DNA of 64,000 nt, taken from assembly GCA_015056085.1 (NCBI GenBank), contig SVHA01000007.1:24467-88466 (forward strand), written 5' to 3'. Source of the DNA: Clostridiales bacterium (lineage in GTDB: Bacteria; Bacillota; Clostridia; Christensenellales; Aristaeellaceae). Both the position numbers and the translations under genes were made by a program. The notes below the pieces were generated by a model. The model made no database searches. It saw only the letters and a list, made by a program, of their open reading frames with translations, and was not told the DNA's origin. This document shows positions 1 through 8,897 of the stretch, piece by piece (position 1 is the first letter of the stretch; the number at the start of each line of letters is the position of its first letter).

Positions 1-330
1 CCAGACGATCGCGGGCCGCAAGGCGTGAGGAAAGTCCGAGCACCACAGGGCAGGGTGCCAGCTAACGGCTGGTGGAGGCGACTCCAAGGAGAGTGCAACA
101 GAGATATACCGCCCCGGTTTGACCGGAGCAAGGGTGGAAAGGCGAGGTAAGAGCTCACCCACGGCTTGGCGACTTGTCCGTGATGTAAACCCCACCTGGT
201 GCAAGATGCGTATGGGAGCAGATGCGGTTGCCCGCCGCGCTCCCGGCATCGCTTGAGTCTGCGCGGTGACGCCAGACCTGGATAGATGATCGTCCAATAC
301 AGAACTCGGCTTATGGGCACGCTCGCACAC
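1..330 (+). ncRNA. rnpB: RNase P RNA, bacterial type A, 5' end missing
   Basis: This is the catalytic RNA of RNase P, which matures tRNA 5' ends. Hallmarks seen: GAGGAAAGTCCGAGC near 27-41, GGTGCCAGCTAACGGCTGG near 55, AGAGTGCAACAGAGATA near 91, GGTAAGAGCTCACC, and the 3' signature CAGAACTCGGCTTAT near 300. The P2 helix is visible: GACGATC at 4-10 pairs with GATCGTC at 288-294. The upstream strand of P1 should lie just before base 1, so roughly 10-15 bases are cut off by the window. A T-run at 332-337 probably marks the end. The protein subunit gene rnpA lies 14 kb away in the same window. Confidence 0.96.
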
Positions 331-369
331 CTTTTTTGATCTTCTACCCAAGGAAACGGAGGAGTTGTC

Positions 370-1086
370 ATGAATATCCGCCGCCTGATTGCTTTTATGC
401 TCACAGCCATCCTGTGCCTGTGCGTCCTTTCCGATGCCCTGGCCTGGGAGCCCGGCTTCACGGTCTACCACGGCGACCGGGAACAGAAGCGCATCTGCAT
501 CACTGTGGACGACTGCAAAGATGTGGGCTATATGTGGCAGATCTTCAACCTCAGCCAGGAACTGAACGTGCCCATCACCTTCTTCACCCTGGGCTATGTG
601 CTGGAAAACACCGACCGTGACCTGTGGCTGGCCATTGCCGCTTCCAACTGCGAAATCGGCAATCACACCTACTATCACAACACCCTGCCCAAGCAATCCC
701 ACACAGCCGGCGTCAACGCCCTTTTGCGTACCCAGGCCAAACTGGATGAAGTGCTGGGCTATCACTATCAAATGCAGGTGATGCGCCCGCCCTACGGCGA
801 AATGCAGGATGCCTCCGGCAACTCCTCCGCCACGATCCAGATCATACAGGACGCCGGTTACAGCCATGCTATCCTGTGGGACGGCATTCTCGACTACCCC
901 GAAGATTGCTATCGCAGCGTGCAGAACGGCAGCATCATGCTGTTCCATGCCCTGAAGGATGACGTGACCGTGCTGACGGAGATTCTCCCCTGGCTGATTG
1001 AGGACGGCTACGAGTTCGTCACCGTCAGCGAAATGCTGGGCCTGCCCCCTGTGACCACCAGTACCGACCTGTTCGTGCTGGATTAA
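370..1086 (+). CDS. Secreted polysaccharide deacetylase (NodB/CE4 family)
   Basis: A 238-residue exported carbohydrate esterase, probably acting on peptidoglycan or another N-acetylated glycan. Residues 1-25 form a signal peptide ending in DALA. The NodB motifs follow in order: TVDDC at 45-49 (normally TFDDG; both aspartates are kept), HTYYH at 99-103 (metal-binding HxxxH), RPPYG at 139-143 and LFHA at 191-194. The glycine after the second Asp is replaced by Cys, a modest deviation. The start follows a clear GGAAACGGAGG ribosome site. It stands alone between rnpB and a strong terminator. The family assignment is firm; the substrate is not known. Confidence 0.88.
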   Translation: MNIRRLIAFMLTAILCLCVLSDALAWEPGFTVYHGDREQKRICITVDDCKDVGYMWQIFNLSQELNVPITFFTLGYVLENTDRDLWLAIAASNCEIGNHTYYHNTLPKQSHTAGVNALLRTQAKLDEVLGYHYQMQVMRPPYGEMQDASGNSSATIQIIQDAGYSHAILWDGILDYPEDCYRSVQNGSIMLFHALKDDVTVLTEILPWLIEDGYEFVTVSEMLGLPPVTTSTDLFVLD

Positions 1087-1104
1087 CTCCATACAGACAA
1101 AAGC

Positions 1105-1141
1105 AGCGGATACCCAGCATATGCTGAGTATCCGCTTTTTT
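1105..1141 (+). terminator. Intrinsic terminator of the deacetylase gene
   Basis: The arms AGCGGATAC and GTATCCGCT are joined by an inner palindromic CAGCATATGCTG-type loop and followed by a T-run at 1136-1141. Confidence 0.85.
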
Positions 1142-1159
1142 ATGCTGTTTTTTGGGGAA

Positions 1160-2182
1160 TCAGTCGTTGTCCTGCTTGACAGACCGATCAGGCACATCCA
1201 GCATGAGGGTTTCTTCATCAGCGTCCCAGATGACGGAAGCGTGAAGGGCATTTTTGAGGAAATCCTCGGTGACGAACAACTCCGTCACTTTGCCATCAGC
1301 CGTTTCCCGGAGGACGTCGCCCTTTGTCAGGGGGATGGTTTCGTCCCCGAGGGTGACGGTGACTTCATCACCCTTGAAGGTGAAATGCAGGCCGTATCCG
1401 GCGCCGGAGAAATCAGCAGAGCCGTCATCGTGGCAGGTCAGCGCCCAGCCGGAAATGGCGGCGCACAGGTCGGAAAAGGACACCACCCGGCGACCATCCA
1501 CATCCAGATACACTCTGGGGTAATACGCCTTGAGTTCGTCGCCCTCCACACGGGTCACCGTCAGGGGCAGGCCGCCATCCAGCATCACCACGGCGGCGTT
1601 TTCCACCCGGGTCAGGTTCAGCTGGGCGTCCGCTTCCGGCACGCTGCCGGGCACGGTGGGCACAGCGGTCTGCTGGCTTTGAAGCGTGGGCGTGGGCGTG
1701 GGCGGAGGCGGCGTGGCAGGAATGGCGGGGAAGTTGCTCACCACATACTCGTACTGGTACAGGAACGTCTGGGTGGCATCGCCGGCCACACCATCAGCAG
1801 TCAGGCCATTGTTACGCTGGAACTGCTTCACCGCCTGACGGGTCTTTTCGCCGTAAGCGCCATCTGCTTCGCCTTCCGGCAGATAACCCAGCTCAATGAG
1901 CCTTTCCTGCAGTTTGCGCACGTTCTTGCCCCGGTCGCCCGCCTCCAGATTGGCATAACTCAGATTAGGCGTGATAGTGGGATAAGGCGCAGGGGTGATG
2001 GGTACTTCGGTGGGCACCTCCGTGGCGAAGACCATCAGCTGCTCAGGCACTTCGGTGGCCACTTCCACCACAGCGGTGGGCGCCAGCGTGGGCGTGGGCA
2101 CGTCCTGCGGCAGAGGGCCTTCCTGCACCGTGGAGACCACCGTCAGCCCCATATAAATCAGCAGCGTTTTCAAAAAGTCCAT
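1160..2182 (-). CDS. Exported peptidoglycan-binding protein with stalk (copper amine oxidase N-like) domain
   Basis: About 340 residues. The start at 2182 follows AAAGGAG; upstream in-frame codons give an implausible Arg-rich extension. A short hydrophobic N-terminus (FLKTLLIYMGLTVVST) looks like a signal or anchor. Then come Pro/Thr-rich linkers (TPTLAPTAVV, PTEVPITPAP), a PG_binding_1 domain (LEAGDRGKNVRKLQERLIELGYLP, ending near GDATQTFLY), a second Pro-rich linker, and a C-terminal domain with LDVDGRRVV and a DFL..ALHASVIWDADEETLMLDV ending, typical of copper amine oxidase N-like stalk domains. The likely role is non-catalytic attachment to the cell wall. It converges with the deacetylase gene. 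The stalk assignment is less sure than the PG-binding domain. Confidence 0.78.
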   Translation of the reverse strand: MDFLKTLLIYMGLTVVSTVQEGPLPQDVPTPTLAPTAVVEVATEVPEQLMVFATEVPTEVPITPAPYPTITPNLSYANLEAGDRGKNVRKLQERLIELGYLPEGEADGAYGEKTRQAVKQFQRNNGLTADGVAGDATQTFLYQYEYVVSNFPAIPATPPPPTPTPTLQSQQTAVPTVPGSVPEADAQLNLTRVENAAVVMLDGGLPLTVTRVEGDELKAYYPRVYLDVDGRRVVSFSDLCAAISGWALTCHDDGSADFSGAGYGLHFTFKGDEVTVTLGDETIPLTKGDVLRETADGKVTELFVTEDFLKNALHASVIWDADEETLMLDVPDRSVKQDND

Positions 2183-2325
2183 TCTTTGCATCTCCTTTGA
2201 GCGCTCAAAGCGTCTGCATACCGTCTCTATTATACGACATTTTTTCGGGAAAGACAATCATTTCCCTTTGATGAGCGGGCAAAAGTGAAGAATTTACATT
2301 TTTTCGCCGGAAAATGCGGCCTTGC

Positions 2326-2354
2326 TTGATTTTTCGTGGCATTTTTAGTATGAT
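2326..2354 (+). promoter_or_regulatory. Sigma-A-type promoter for the nucleotidyltransferase gene
   Basis: TTGATT (2326-2331), a 17-base spacer and TATGAT (2349-2354), 42 bases before the start codon. Confidence 0.75.
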
Positions 2355-2395
2355 GGAACCATCCCAAAAGAACAATCACCAGAGGAGTGACCCTA

Positions 2396-3313
2396 ATGAA
2401 AGAACCGATTCTTCTGATCATGGCAGCAGGCATGGGCAGCCGATACGGCGGCCTGAAGCAGATGGACCCCGTGGGACCCCAGGGCGAGGTCATTCTGGAT
2501 TACAGCATTTATGACGCAAAGCGGGCCGGATTCAAGCGGGTGATCTTCCTGATCAAGCATGAGATCGAGGAAGACTTCAAGCGCCTGGTGGGCAGCCGCA
2601 TCGAGCCCCACATGGACGTGACCTACGCCTTCCAGCAGCTGGACAAGATTCCTGCGCCCTTCACCGTGCCCGCTGATCGCCAGAAGCCCTGGGGCACCGG
2701 CCATGCGGTTTTGTGCTGCCGGGAATACATCGATGCGCCCTTCCTGGTGATCAACGCCGACGACTACTACGGCGTGTCTGCCTTTAAGACGGCTTATGAC
2801 GCCCTGACTCATCTGGAAGACGACGACAAGCACCGCTACATGATGGTGGGCTATCGCATCGGCAACACCCTGACGGAAAACGGCCACGTCGCCCGCGGCG
2901 TGTGCACCATGGATGAAAAGGGGTTCCTCCAGACCATCTGCGAGCGCACCCACATTATTTCCACCAGCGACGGCCCCCTGTTCACCGAGGACAACCAGCA
3001 CTATGAAAAGCTGTCGGAAGACACGCTGGTGAGCATGAATATGTTCGGCTTCACCCCCAGCATGGCCGATTCTCTGGCAGAAGGCTTCCCGGCCTTCCTG
3101 GAAAAGGCAATGGACGAAAATCCCCTGAAGGCTGAATACTTCCTGCCCAGCGTGGTGGAATCCATGCTGCGTAACGACGCCGCCACCGTGCAGGTGCTGC
3201 CCAGCCAGGACCGCTGGTACGGCGTGACCTATCAGGCGGACAAGCCCCAGGTGATGGCGGCTCTTCGCAAGATGACCGAGGACGGCCTGTATCCCTGCCC
3301 CATGTGGCAGTAA
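2396..3313 (+). CDS. Nucleotidyltransferase, sugar-nucleotide pyrophosphorylase type
   Basis: A 305-residue cytoplasmic protein. The N-terminus ILLIMAAGMGSRYGGLKQMDP is the nucleotide-binding loop (LxxGxGxRxxxxxxKxxxP) of NTP_transferase enzymes that join NTPs to sugar phosphates. INADDYYG near residue 115 is the metal-binding Asp motif, and NMFGF near 215 fits the same fold. The ATG at 2396 sits 9 bases after GAGGAG; a GTG three codons earlier overlaps the ribosome site and is less likely. It is monocistronic, with its own promoter and a strong terminator. The family is clear; the sugar substrate cannot be read from the sequence. Confidence 0.85.
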   Translation: MKEPILLIMAAGMGSRYGGLKQMDPVGPQGEVILDYSIYDAKRAGFKRVIFLIKHEIEEDFKRLVGSRIEPHMDVTYAFQQLDKIPAPFTVPADRQKPWGTGHAVLCCREYIDAPFLVINADDYYGVSAFKTAYDALTHLEDDDKHRYMMVGYRIGNTLTENGHVARGVCTMDEKGFLQTICERTHIISTSDGPLFTEDNQHYEKLSEDTLVSMNMFGFTPSMADSLAEGFPAFLEKAMDENPLKAEYFLPSVVESMLRNDAATVQVLPSQDRWYGVTYQADKPQVMAALRKMTEDGLYPCPMWQ

Positions 3314-3338
3314 GCCTCCCCTGCCCCACAAAAAATCA

Positions 3339-3379
3339 GCACCCGGAACGTCTCATGTGAGAGGCTCCGGGTGCTTTTT
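3339..3379 (+). terminator. Intrinsic terminator after the nucleotidyltransferase
   Basis: The arms GCACCCGGA (3339-3347) and TCCGGGTGC (3366-3374) are followed by five T. The convergent VanW gene ends at 3389, so the hairpin may serve both. Confidence 0.85.
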
Positions 3380-3388
3380 GATGCTGAT

Positions 3389-5104
3389 TCAGTTCCATTC
3401 GATGGTTTCCTGATACGCCTTGTAGTTGGAGTTGCACAGCAGCGTGCGGCCAATCTCCTTGCCGTGCTGATACCACACCTGCCAGGTTTCCACCTGATAG
3501 CCCGTGCGGGCCTTGACGGTGGTCTTTTCGGTGCCGGGGGGCAGTTCAGGATTCTGAACGTAGTTGATCTCCGACGGCGGCTTGGTGGTGCGGGTGACCT
3601 TGCTTTCCAGCTGGATGGTCACGCCGTCGCCCAGCGTCATACCGTAGATTTCCACAGTGAGTTTGCGGTTTTTGTACTGGGAGACGATGAAGATGGGCCA
3701 GTCGGTGTTGTTGCGGAAAACAAAGTCCAGATTGGGCCAGTTCACCGTAGCGTCCCAGCCTTTGTCCACATAGGTGGAAGGCCAGGCGTGGTTGGAGCGC
3801 TCCACGATTTCCAGATTGGCGCAGGCCACCGCCACAAACAATGTGGAACTGGTCTGGCATACGCCGCCGCCGATTTCGTCAATGCTCTGCCCGGCTGCGA
3901 TGGCGCCGGCTTCCCGATAGCCCTTGGCGGCGGTGCGCTCGCCGGTGGCCTGATTGAAGGAGAAGGTCTCCCCGGGGAGGACGGTGCGCCCGTTGAGAGC
4001 CGCCGCCGACAGGGCGATGTTGTTGTTGCGATTGGTATCAGAAGTGGTGGATGTGGTGAAGGAGGAAATGCAGGCGAAGGAGTTCATCAATTCCGCCTTG
4101 GTGACTTCCGCCAGCACTTCTTTGGGGGCGGCATAGACCATCGGCTGACGGTTGCCGCTGTCCAGCGCAGCGCAGAGCTGGTTGAAGATGTCCTCCGCAT
4201 CCACGTGCACGCCGGACATATCCTGGGAAAAGCCGAATTTCTTGGTGCCGAAGTCAAAGGACGCCACAGCAGCGTTGATGGGATCCCGGTTGACCATTCC
4301 CGCAATGGCGTCCACCTGATTGCGGAGCGCCTGCTTGTCGTAGGTGATGGTGGTGGTGTAGGAAACCGGGTCGGAGCGCAGATTCATGGCGGCATTGACC
4401 CGCTCCTGGAAAGGCGTGACCCTCGTGCCCCGGATGGCAGTGGTGTTGCCCCTGCCGTGGGTGTAGGCCATCTCCGCCACCTCAGCGGCGTTGCGGTACA
4501 CAGGCACCATGGTGGAGTCAATCGCCCACTCGCTGCCGCCGATGTTCACCCGGGCGTAGAAATCGCCCCCGCCAGAGGGAGAAGTAGCCAGCACCGCCTG
4601 GGTGGCCTGCTGTCTGGTCATGCCGCCCACATTCACGCCGTCGATGTACACGCCGGGGTAAATGGTGTCGGTGGCCATGTACTTTCGCAGGGCCATATAG
4701 TTGGTGTAGGCGTCGTGGTCGTATTCCACGATGGTGCCGCCCACAAAGGCCAGATTGGGCATGGCAGAAAAATGGACGCCCAGCAATTGGGGCGTCATCA
4801 ACAGCCCCAGCGCCGCAATCAGCAGCCAGCACATCAGCGCCACAGCCGCCCACAGGCCCCGATAGCCTGATTTGCGGGTGGGTGTGCCGGTCACGCGGCG
4901 GGGGCGGTATTCTTCCTGATAGGCAAGGTCGTCGTAGACGGCGCTTTCCCGGCGGACAGGACGCTTTTGAGGCATATAGGCTTCGTCATACTTGCCGGAG
5001 AACTTTCCGGTGTAGCCGCTATTCCGGGCATAGGACGGATTGCGTCCGTTCCCCTGCCGGGATGCGGCGCCGGGGCTCAGAATTTCCTCCCGTTCTCTGC
5101 CCAT
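3389..5104 (-). CDS. VanW-domain cell-wall protein with peptidoglycan-binding-4 region (YoaR-like)
   Basis: 571 residues. A cytoplasmic, basic, Tyr/Arg-rich tail of about 80 residues precedes one membrane helix (LWAAVALMCWLLIAALGLL). The outside part has a PG_binding_4-like repeat region (VDGVNVGGMTRQQATQAV and the following copy), then the VanW domain with NNNIALSAAALNGRTVLPGETFSFN and the GGGVCQTSSTLF core, then a C-terminal G5-like beta region. Homologues are widespread in Clostridia and linked to the cell envelope; a biochemical role is not settled. It lies downstream of rex on the same strand with a 51-base gap and may share that transcript. A second, shorter VanW protein is at 21.2 kb. 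Confidence 0.85.
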   Translation of the reverse strand: MGREREEILSPGAASRQGNGRNPSYARNSGYTGKFSGKYDEAYMPQKRPVRRESAVYDDLAYQEEYRPRRVTGTPTRKSGYRGLWAAVALMCWLLIAALGLLMTPQLLGVHFSAMPNLAFVGGTIVEYDHDAYTNYMALRKYMATDTIYPGVYIDGVNVGGMTRQQATQAVLATSPSGGGDFYARVNIGGSEWAIDSTMVPVYRNAAEVAEMAYTHGRGNTTAIRGTRVTPFQERVNAAMNLRSDPVSYTTTITYDKQALRNQVDAIAGMVNRDPINAAVASFDFGTKKFGFSQDMSGVHVDAEDIFNQLCAALDSGNRQPMVYAAPKEVLAEVTKAELMNSFACISSFTTSTTSDTNRNNNIALSAAALNGRTVLPGETFSFNQATGERTAAKGYREAGAIAAGQSIDEIGGGVCQTSSTLFVAVACANLEIVERSNHAWPSTYVDKGWDATVNWPNLDFVFRNNTDWPIFIVSQYKNRKLTVEIYGMTLGDGVTIQLESKVTRTTKPPSEINYVQNPELPPGTEKTTVKARTGYQVETWQVWYQHGKEIGRTLLCNSNYKAYQETIEWN

Positions 5105-5155
5105 GATTCACCCTGCCTTCCTGCACCTCAAAAGCGCATCAATCCTTGAAATCCA

Positions 5156-5788
5156 TTATGCATCATGCTGATGCGCCATGTGATAAGAGAGAATCTTGAG
5201 GCTGTCGGACAGGTGAACGTTGACCACGATCATGTCGTCAGGATGCGTCAGGTCAGTGGGAGCGAAGTTCCACACGGCCCGCACGCCGCCATCATAGAGG
5301 CGCTTGAGGGTGTCCTGGGCCACAATGGCCGGCACGGACAGCACCGCAATATCCACCTGATTCTCTTTGAGATAGTCGTCCAGTTCGCTCATGGGCTGAA
5401 CCTTCACGCCGTGAAGGAGCATCCCGATTTTGTCTGAGGCCACATCGAAAGCGGCCACGGTTTCAAACCCTTCCCGGGAGAAGGTGGGATACTTCGCCAC
5501 GGCACTGCCGATGTTGCCCACACCGAGAATAATCATCCTGTGAGACTGATCCATCCCCAGAATCTCGCCGATGTGGCCCTTGAGTTCTGTGACCTTGTAG
5601 CCGTAGCCCTGACGGCCAAATCCGCCGAAGCAGTTGATGTCCTGGCGAATCTGGGAAGGCGTGAGGTTCATGCGCTTGCCCAGTTCCTGGGATGAAATCT
5701 GCTGGACGCCCATGGCTTCCAGCTCCCTGAGATGACGATAATAACCGGGCAGCCGTCGGATGACCGCATCGGAAACGTGACCTGCCAT
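5156..5788 (-). CDS. rex: Redox-sensing transcriptional repressor Rex
   Basis: 210 residues, the usual length. The N-terminal winged helix (residues 1-80) contains the family motif ISSQELGKRMNLTPSQIRQD and FGGFGRQGYGY. A Rossmann domain follows with ILGVGNIGSAV around 87-97, which binds NADH/NAD+. Rex represses fermentation and respiration genes when NAD+ is high, so pflBA and other fermentation genes in this genome are plausible targets. The start follows AAAGGAGGAG. It has its own promoter at 5869-5897 and is separated by 143 bases from the U32 peptidase gene upstream. I could not find a convincing Rex palindrome in front of it. Confidence 0.95.
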   Translation of the reverse strand: MAGHVSDAVIRRLPGYYRHLRELEAMGVQQISSQELGKRMNLTPSQIRQDINCFGGFGRQGYGYKVTELKGHIGEILGMDQSHRMIILGVGNIGSAVAKYPTFSREGFETVAAFDVASDKIGMLLHGVKVQPMSELDDYLKENQVDIAVLSVPAIVAQDTLKRLYDGGVRAVWNFAPTDLTHPDDMIVVNVHLSDSLKILSYHMAHQHDA

Positions 5789-5868
5789 CGGGGACTCCTC
5801 CTTTGTGCGCTTATGCCGGGCGGCGCTTCGGCGTCACCTGTCATCGAAAACAATACGTATACATGGAA

Positions 5869-5897
5869 ATTGTACCACACGGCAGGTCACAAATCAA
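5869..5897 (-). promoter_or_regulatory. Promoter of rex
   Basis: On the minus strand, TTGATT (5892-5897), a 17-base spacer and TACAAT (5869-5874). Confidence 0.65.
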
Positions 5898-5931
5898 CCA
5901 TTTTTTCAATTTCTTCCAATATCAGGAAAAA

Positions 5932-7173
5932 TCAGCGGCGATGATTCCGCACCTGACCCCGCACCAGATCGCCTTCCTTGACGGCACAGGGCAAGTCCAT
6001 GCGGATGATTTCCCCCGCAATGCCCAGGGTGTCAAGGGTCTCGCCGGTCTTTTCCCGCAGGAAGGGCACAGCCTTCACCGGCACAATACCGGAAGACGTC
6101 ATCAATTCCAGTTCATCCCCGGCATAGAAGCGGTTTTTCAGCATCAGGGCGGCGGATTTGCCGGTAGAGGTGTCCTCCATCACCCGGGCGATGAATTCCC
6201 TGTCCTGATGGAAGCCCTCTGCGCCGCCGGGATTTTGGGGCGCCCCCAGCAGGAAGCCGGTATCGCTGTCCCGGTGGCTGGCGCAGTTCAGTTCCGCCAT
6301 CAGCGACGGCAGGGCCGCCCGGAAGGCGTCCTCCCCTTCCGCCAGCAGAGACAGTGCCCGGCGGTATGCGCCTGTGACGGTGGCCACATAGTATTCCGTC
6401 TTCATGCGGCCTTCGATTTTCAGGCTCGCCACGCCCGCCGAAGCCAGATCCGGCAACAGGGGCATGAGATTCAGGTCCTTGGCAGAGAAAATGTAGGTGC
6501 CGTTTTCGTCTTCCGACACAGGCAGATACTCCCCGGGGCGTTTTTGCTCCATCACCGCATACTGCCAGCGGCAGGGCTGGGAGCATTCCCCCTGATTGCC
6601 GCTGCGGCCATTGAGCGCCGCCGACAACAGGCACCTGCCGGAATAAGCCATGCAGGAAGCGCCGTGGACAAAGGTCTCGATTTCCATGCCTGGGGTGCTT
6701 TGAATCAGCTTGCCAATGCGTTCCAGGGAGGTTTCTCTGGCGAGAATCACCCGCTGGCAGCCCAATTCCCGGTAATGGTTCACCGCAGCAGCGTTCACCG
6801 TGCTGGCCTGGGTGGACACATGGATGGGCAGCTGCGGCACTTCCCGCCGCAGGGTGACGATGGCGCCCAGATCCGCCACGATGGCGGCATCCACGCCGAT
6901 TTGCGCCGCCGTGCGGGCGGCGTCCACAAAGTCGTCCATCTGGTCGTCAAAGGGGAAGACATTCATGGTCAGGTAGAACTTCTTCCCCCTGGCATGGCAC
7001 AGGGCGACGGCTTCCCGGAGTTGGGCTTCATCAAAGTTTCCGGCAAAGGCCCGCAGGCCAAAGCGCTTCATGGCGCCGTACACGGCGTCCGCACCGAAAT
7101 GTAGCGCCGTTTTGAGGGCTTCCATGGTCCCGGCAGGGCACAGAAGCTCGGGCATCCTTCGTGGAGCCATCAT
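5932..7173 (-). CDS. U32 family peptidase (YhbU/RlhA-type)
   Basis: 413 residues. The N-terminus PELLCPAGTMEALKTALHFGADAVY is diagnostic of family U32. The central signature ETFVHGASCMAYSGRCLLS followed by GNQGECSQPCRW supplies conserved cysteines, some of which are thought to bind an iron-sulfur cluster in relatives used for RNA hydroxylation. Bacterial U32 members are implicated in collagenase-like activity or in 23S rRNA/tRNA hydroxylation; the latter fits intracellular enzymes better. The start is the ATG that overlaps the stop of mltG (TGATG) after AGAGAGGA, so translation is coupled. The mltG-U32 pairing is common in Clostridia. Confidence 0.88.
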   Translation of the reverse strand: MMAPRRMPELLCPAGTMEALKTALHFGADAVYGAMKRFGLRAFAGNFDEAQLREAVALCHARGKKFYLTMNVFPFDDQMDDFVDAARTAAQIGVDAAIVADLGAIVTLRREVPQLPIHVSTQASTVNAAAVNHYRELGCQRVILARETSLERIGKLIQSTPGMEIETFVHGASCMAYSGRCLLSAALNGRSGNQGECSQPCRWQYAVMEQKRPGEYLPVSEDENGTYIFSAKDLNLMPLLPDLASAGVASLKIEGRMKTEYYVATVTGAYRRALSLLAEGEDAFRAALPSLMAELNCASHRDSDTGFLLGAPQNPGGAEGFHQDREFIARVMEDTSTGKSAALMLKNRFYAGDELELMTSSGIVPVKAVPFLREKTGETLDTLGIAGEIIRMDLPCAVKEGDLVRGQVRNHRR

Positions 7174-8357
7174 CACTGGATTCCTCTCTCTGCGTCGTAT
7201 TGCTGCCACAGGGGCGCATAGATGGCCACGGCCTGCTCATGGTCCTGCAAGGTGCGGGAGAAGTGGAGCGTGCCGCTTTCCGGGTCCTTGGCGCAGAAGT
7301 AGAGGTAGTTTTCCGCCAGGTAGGCCTCATCGGGATACAGGGCGGCGTGGATGGCTTCCGCAGAGGGGTTGCACACAGGGCCCACCGGCAGACCCGTCAC
7401 CTGATAGGTGTTGTAAGGGCTGTTCAGGGCCAGATCGGTGTTGGTCAGCGCCATTTTCCGCACGCCGGTGACATAGTGGATGGTCACGTCGCTTTGCAGT
7501 TTCATGCCGGTGTTGAGGCGGTTATGGAACACTGCGGAGACCTTGGCAAAGTCCTCGTTCTTGGCTTCCTTTTCAATCAGGCTGGCCAGCGTCAGGATTT
7601 CATCCATGGTGTAGCCCAGTTCAGCGGCCCTGTCCTGCTTGTCCGCCGGGAAGGCACGCTCTATCTGCTGGAGCATCTTGCGGATAATGTCCTCCGCCGT
7701 GGCGTCCATGTACACTTCGTAGGTGTTGGGGGACAGGTAGCCCTCCAGCGCATACCGGCGCTGAGTGAGGGTGCCGGAGCGGCGCATTTCATCCACATAG
7801 TAGAAGTCGTCGAAGGCTTCGCCCGTGCGGCACAGGGACAGGAATTCCTCCCGGTTAGTGAGAACGCCCTTTTTCACCAGATCATCGGCAAACTCTTCCA
7901 GCGTCCAGCCGGGAATGAGGGTGATGTTGCGTACGATGGGATTGCCGTCGCCCATGGTGAGTTGCTCGGCGATTTCCTGCATATTCATGCCCGGCGTGAG
8001 GAGATAATTGCCCGCTTGAATCTTCTGTCCCATGCCGGCAAAGTCGCAGTAATACTTGAACACCGTGCGGTTGCGGATGAGCCCTGCTTCTTCCAGGTCG
8101 TTGGAGACGCCCGTGAGGCTGCGCCCACTGGGAATGGTGAAGGCAATTTGCCGCTGGCTGTTTTCCTCCACCGGCGCAAGGAAATTGTTGTACACAAGTT
8201 TCCAGCCGCTGGAAACAAGGCCCGCCACCACCAGCAGCGCAGCCCCCACCACCAGCACGGGGCGGATGATGCGCCACAGGGCGGAGTACCAGTAAGGGCC
8301 GTATTGCCTCTCCCTGTGCATGGAGCGGTATGTATAATCACGCTGATGCTTTTTCAA
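7173..8357 (-). CDS. mltG: Endolytic transglycosylase MltG (YceG-like)
   Basis: 394 residues. One N-terminal membrane helix (PVLVVGAALLVVAGLVSSGW, about 33-52) anchors an outside LysM-like segment (AGNYLLTPGMNMQEIAEQL) and the YceG catalytic domain. The catalytic Glu lies in LASLIEKEA, and HNRL, LQSDVT and YNTYQVTGLPVGPVCNPS are family landmarks. MltG cuts nascent glycan strands and sets their length. A GGAAGGAG site lies 10 bases before the start. It follows the ylbF-type gene by 34 bases and overlaps the U32 gene, so the three are likely cotranscribed. Confidence 0.95.
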   Translation of the reverse strand: MKKHQRDYTYRSMHRERQYGPYWYSALWRIIRPVLVVGAALLVVAGLVSSGWKLVYNNFLAPVEENSQRQIAFTIPSGRSLTGVSNDLEEAGLIRNRTVFKYYCDFAGMGQKIQAGNYLLTPGMNMQEIAEQLTMGDGNPIVRNITLIPGWTLEEFADDLVKKGVLTNREEFLSLCRTGEAFDDFYYVDEMRRSGTLTQRRYALEGYLSPNTYEVYMDATAEDIIRKMLQQIERAFPADKQDRAAELGYTMDEILTLASLIEKEAKNEDFAKVSAVFHNRLNTGMKLQSDVTIHYVTGVRKMALTNTDLALNSPYNTYQVTGLPVGPVCNPSAEAIHAALYPDEAYLAENYLYFCAKDPESGTLHFSRTLQDHEQAVAIYAPLWQQYDAERGIQ

Positions 8358-8391
8358 GGAAAAACTCCTTCCCCAAGATGGATTTTGATGG

Positions 8392-8739
8392 TCATTCCAT
8401 GCCGGGCAGACTCATGTCGATGTCGGCGGCTTCGGTGATGATCTTGAAGATATCCGCCAGCGCCTGCTGCAGGCGCATTTCCGCCAGCAGATACTGGCTG
8501 ACTTCCGGCTTGGAAAACAACAGGGCCGTGATGCCCTGAAAGCGCTGCATATCGTCGGGATCCGGCTGACTGCCGCTCATGGCGGCCATCTGCAAAGTGA
8601 CCTGCAGCTTTTTATATTCACGGATGAGAGCGGCGGTGGTTTCATCCGCCATGACTTCATCCTTCAAACCGTGATACGTCTGGTATTCTTCGCTCTGGCG
8701 GATGTCCCTGGCCAGCAGATGCGCCTGTGAGTATTCCAT
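8392..8739 (-). CDS. YlbF/YmcA family regulator-like protein
   Basis: 115 residues, all-helical, beginning MEYSQAHLLARDIRQSEEY. It matches the Com_YlbF family in length, in the ..LAR.I..SEEY start and in the internal ALIREYKKLQ. In Bacillus, YlbF and YmcA form a complex with YaaT that steers RNase Y; here the neighbour is RNase J, which fits a link to mRNA turnover. The start was chosen at 8739 because AAGGAG lies 10 bases upstream; the longer reading starts without a site. Downstream it leads into mltG. Which paralogue this is cannot be decided from sequence alone. Confidence 0.82.
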   Translation of the reverse strand: MEYSQAHLLARDIRQSEEYQTYHGLKDEVMADETTAALIREYKKLQVTLQMAAMSGSQPDPDDMQRFQGITALLFSKPEVSQYLLAEMRLQQALADIFKIITEAADIDMSLPGME

Positions 8740-8897
8740 ATCGGTGTGCTCCTTCCGGCAGGCCGCCAAATTTTGGCTGATGGTACCTGCCTCACTGTCA
8801 TAACGATTGATGAAACCGTTTTGTTCCCCCAAAGGGGGCATGGACGCAAAAAACGCAGGGAGACCACGCCAGAACGCTATCCCCCTGCATCATGCAA

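Noticed and set aside
5789..5931. Rex-binding palindrome before rex
   Set aside because: TTGTGA occurs near the promoter but no matching TCACAA half lies at the right distance.
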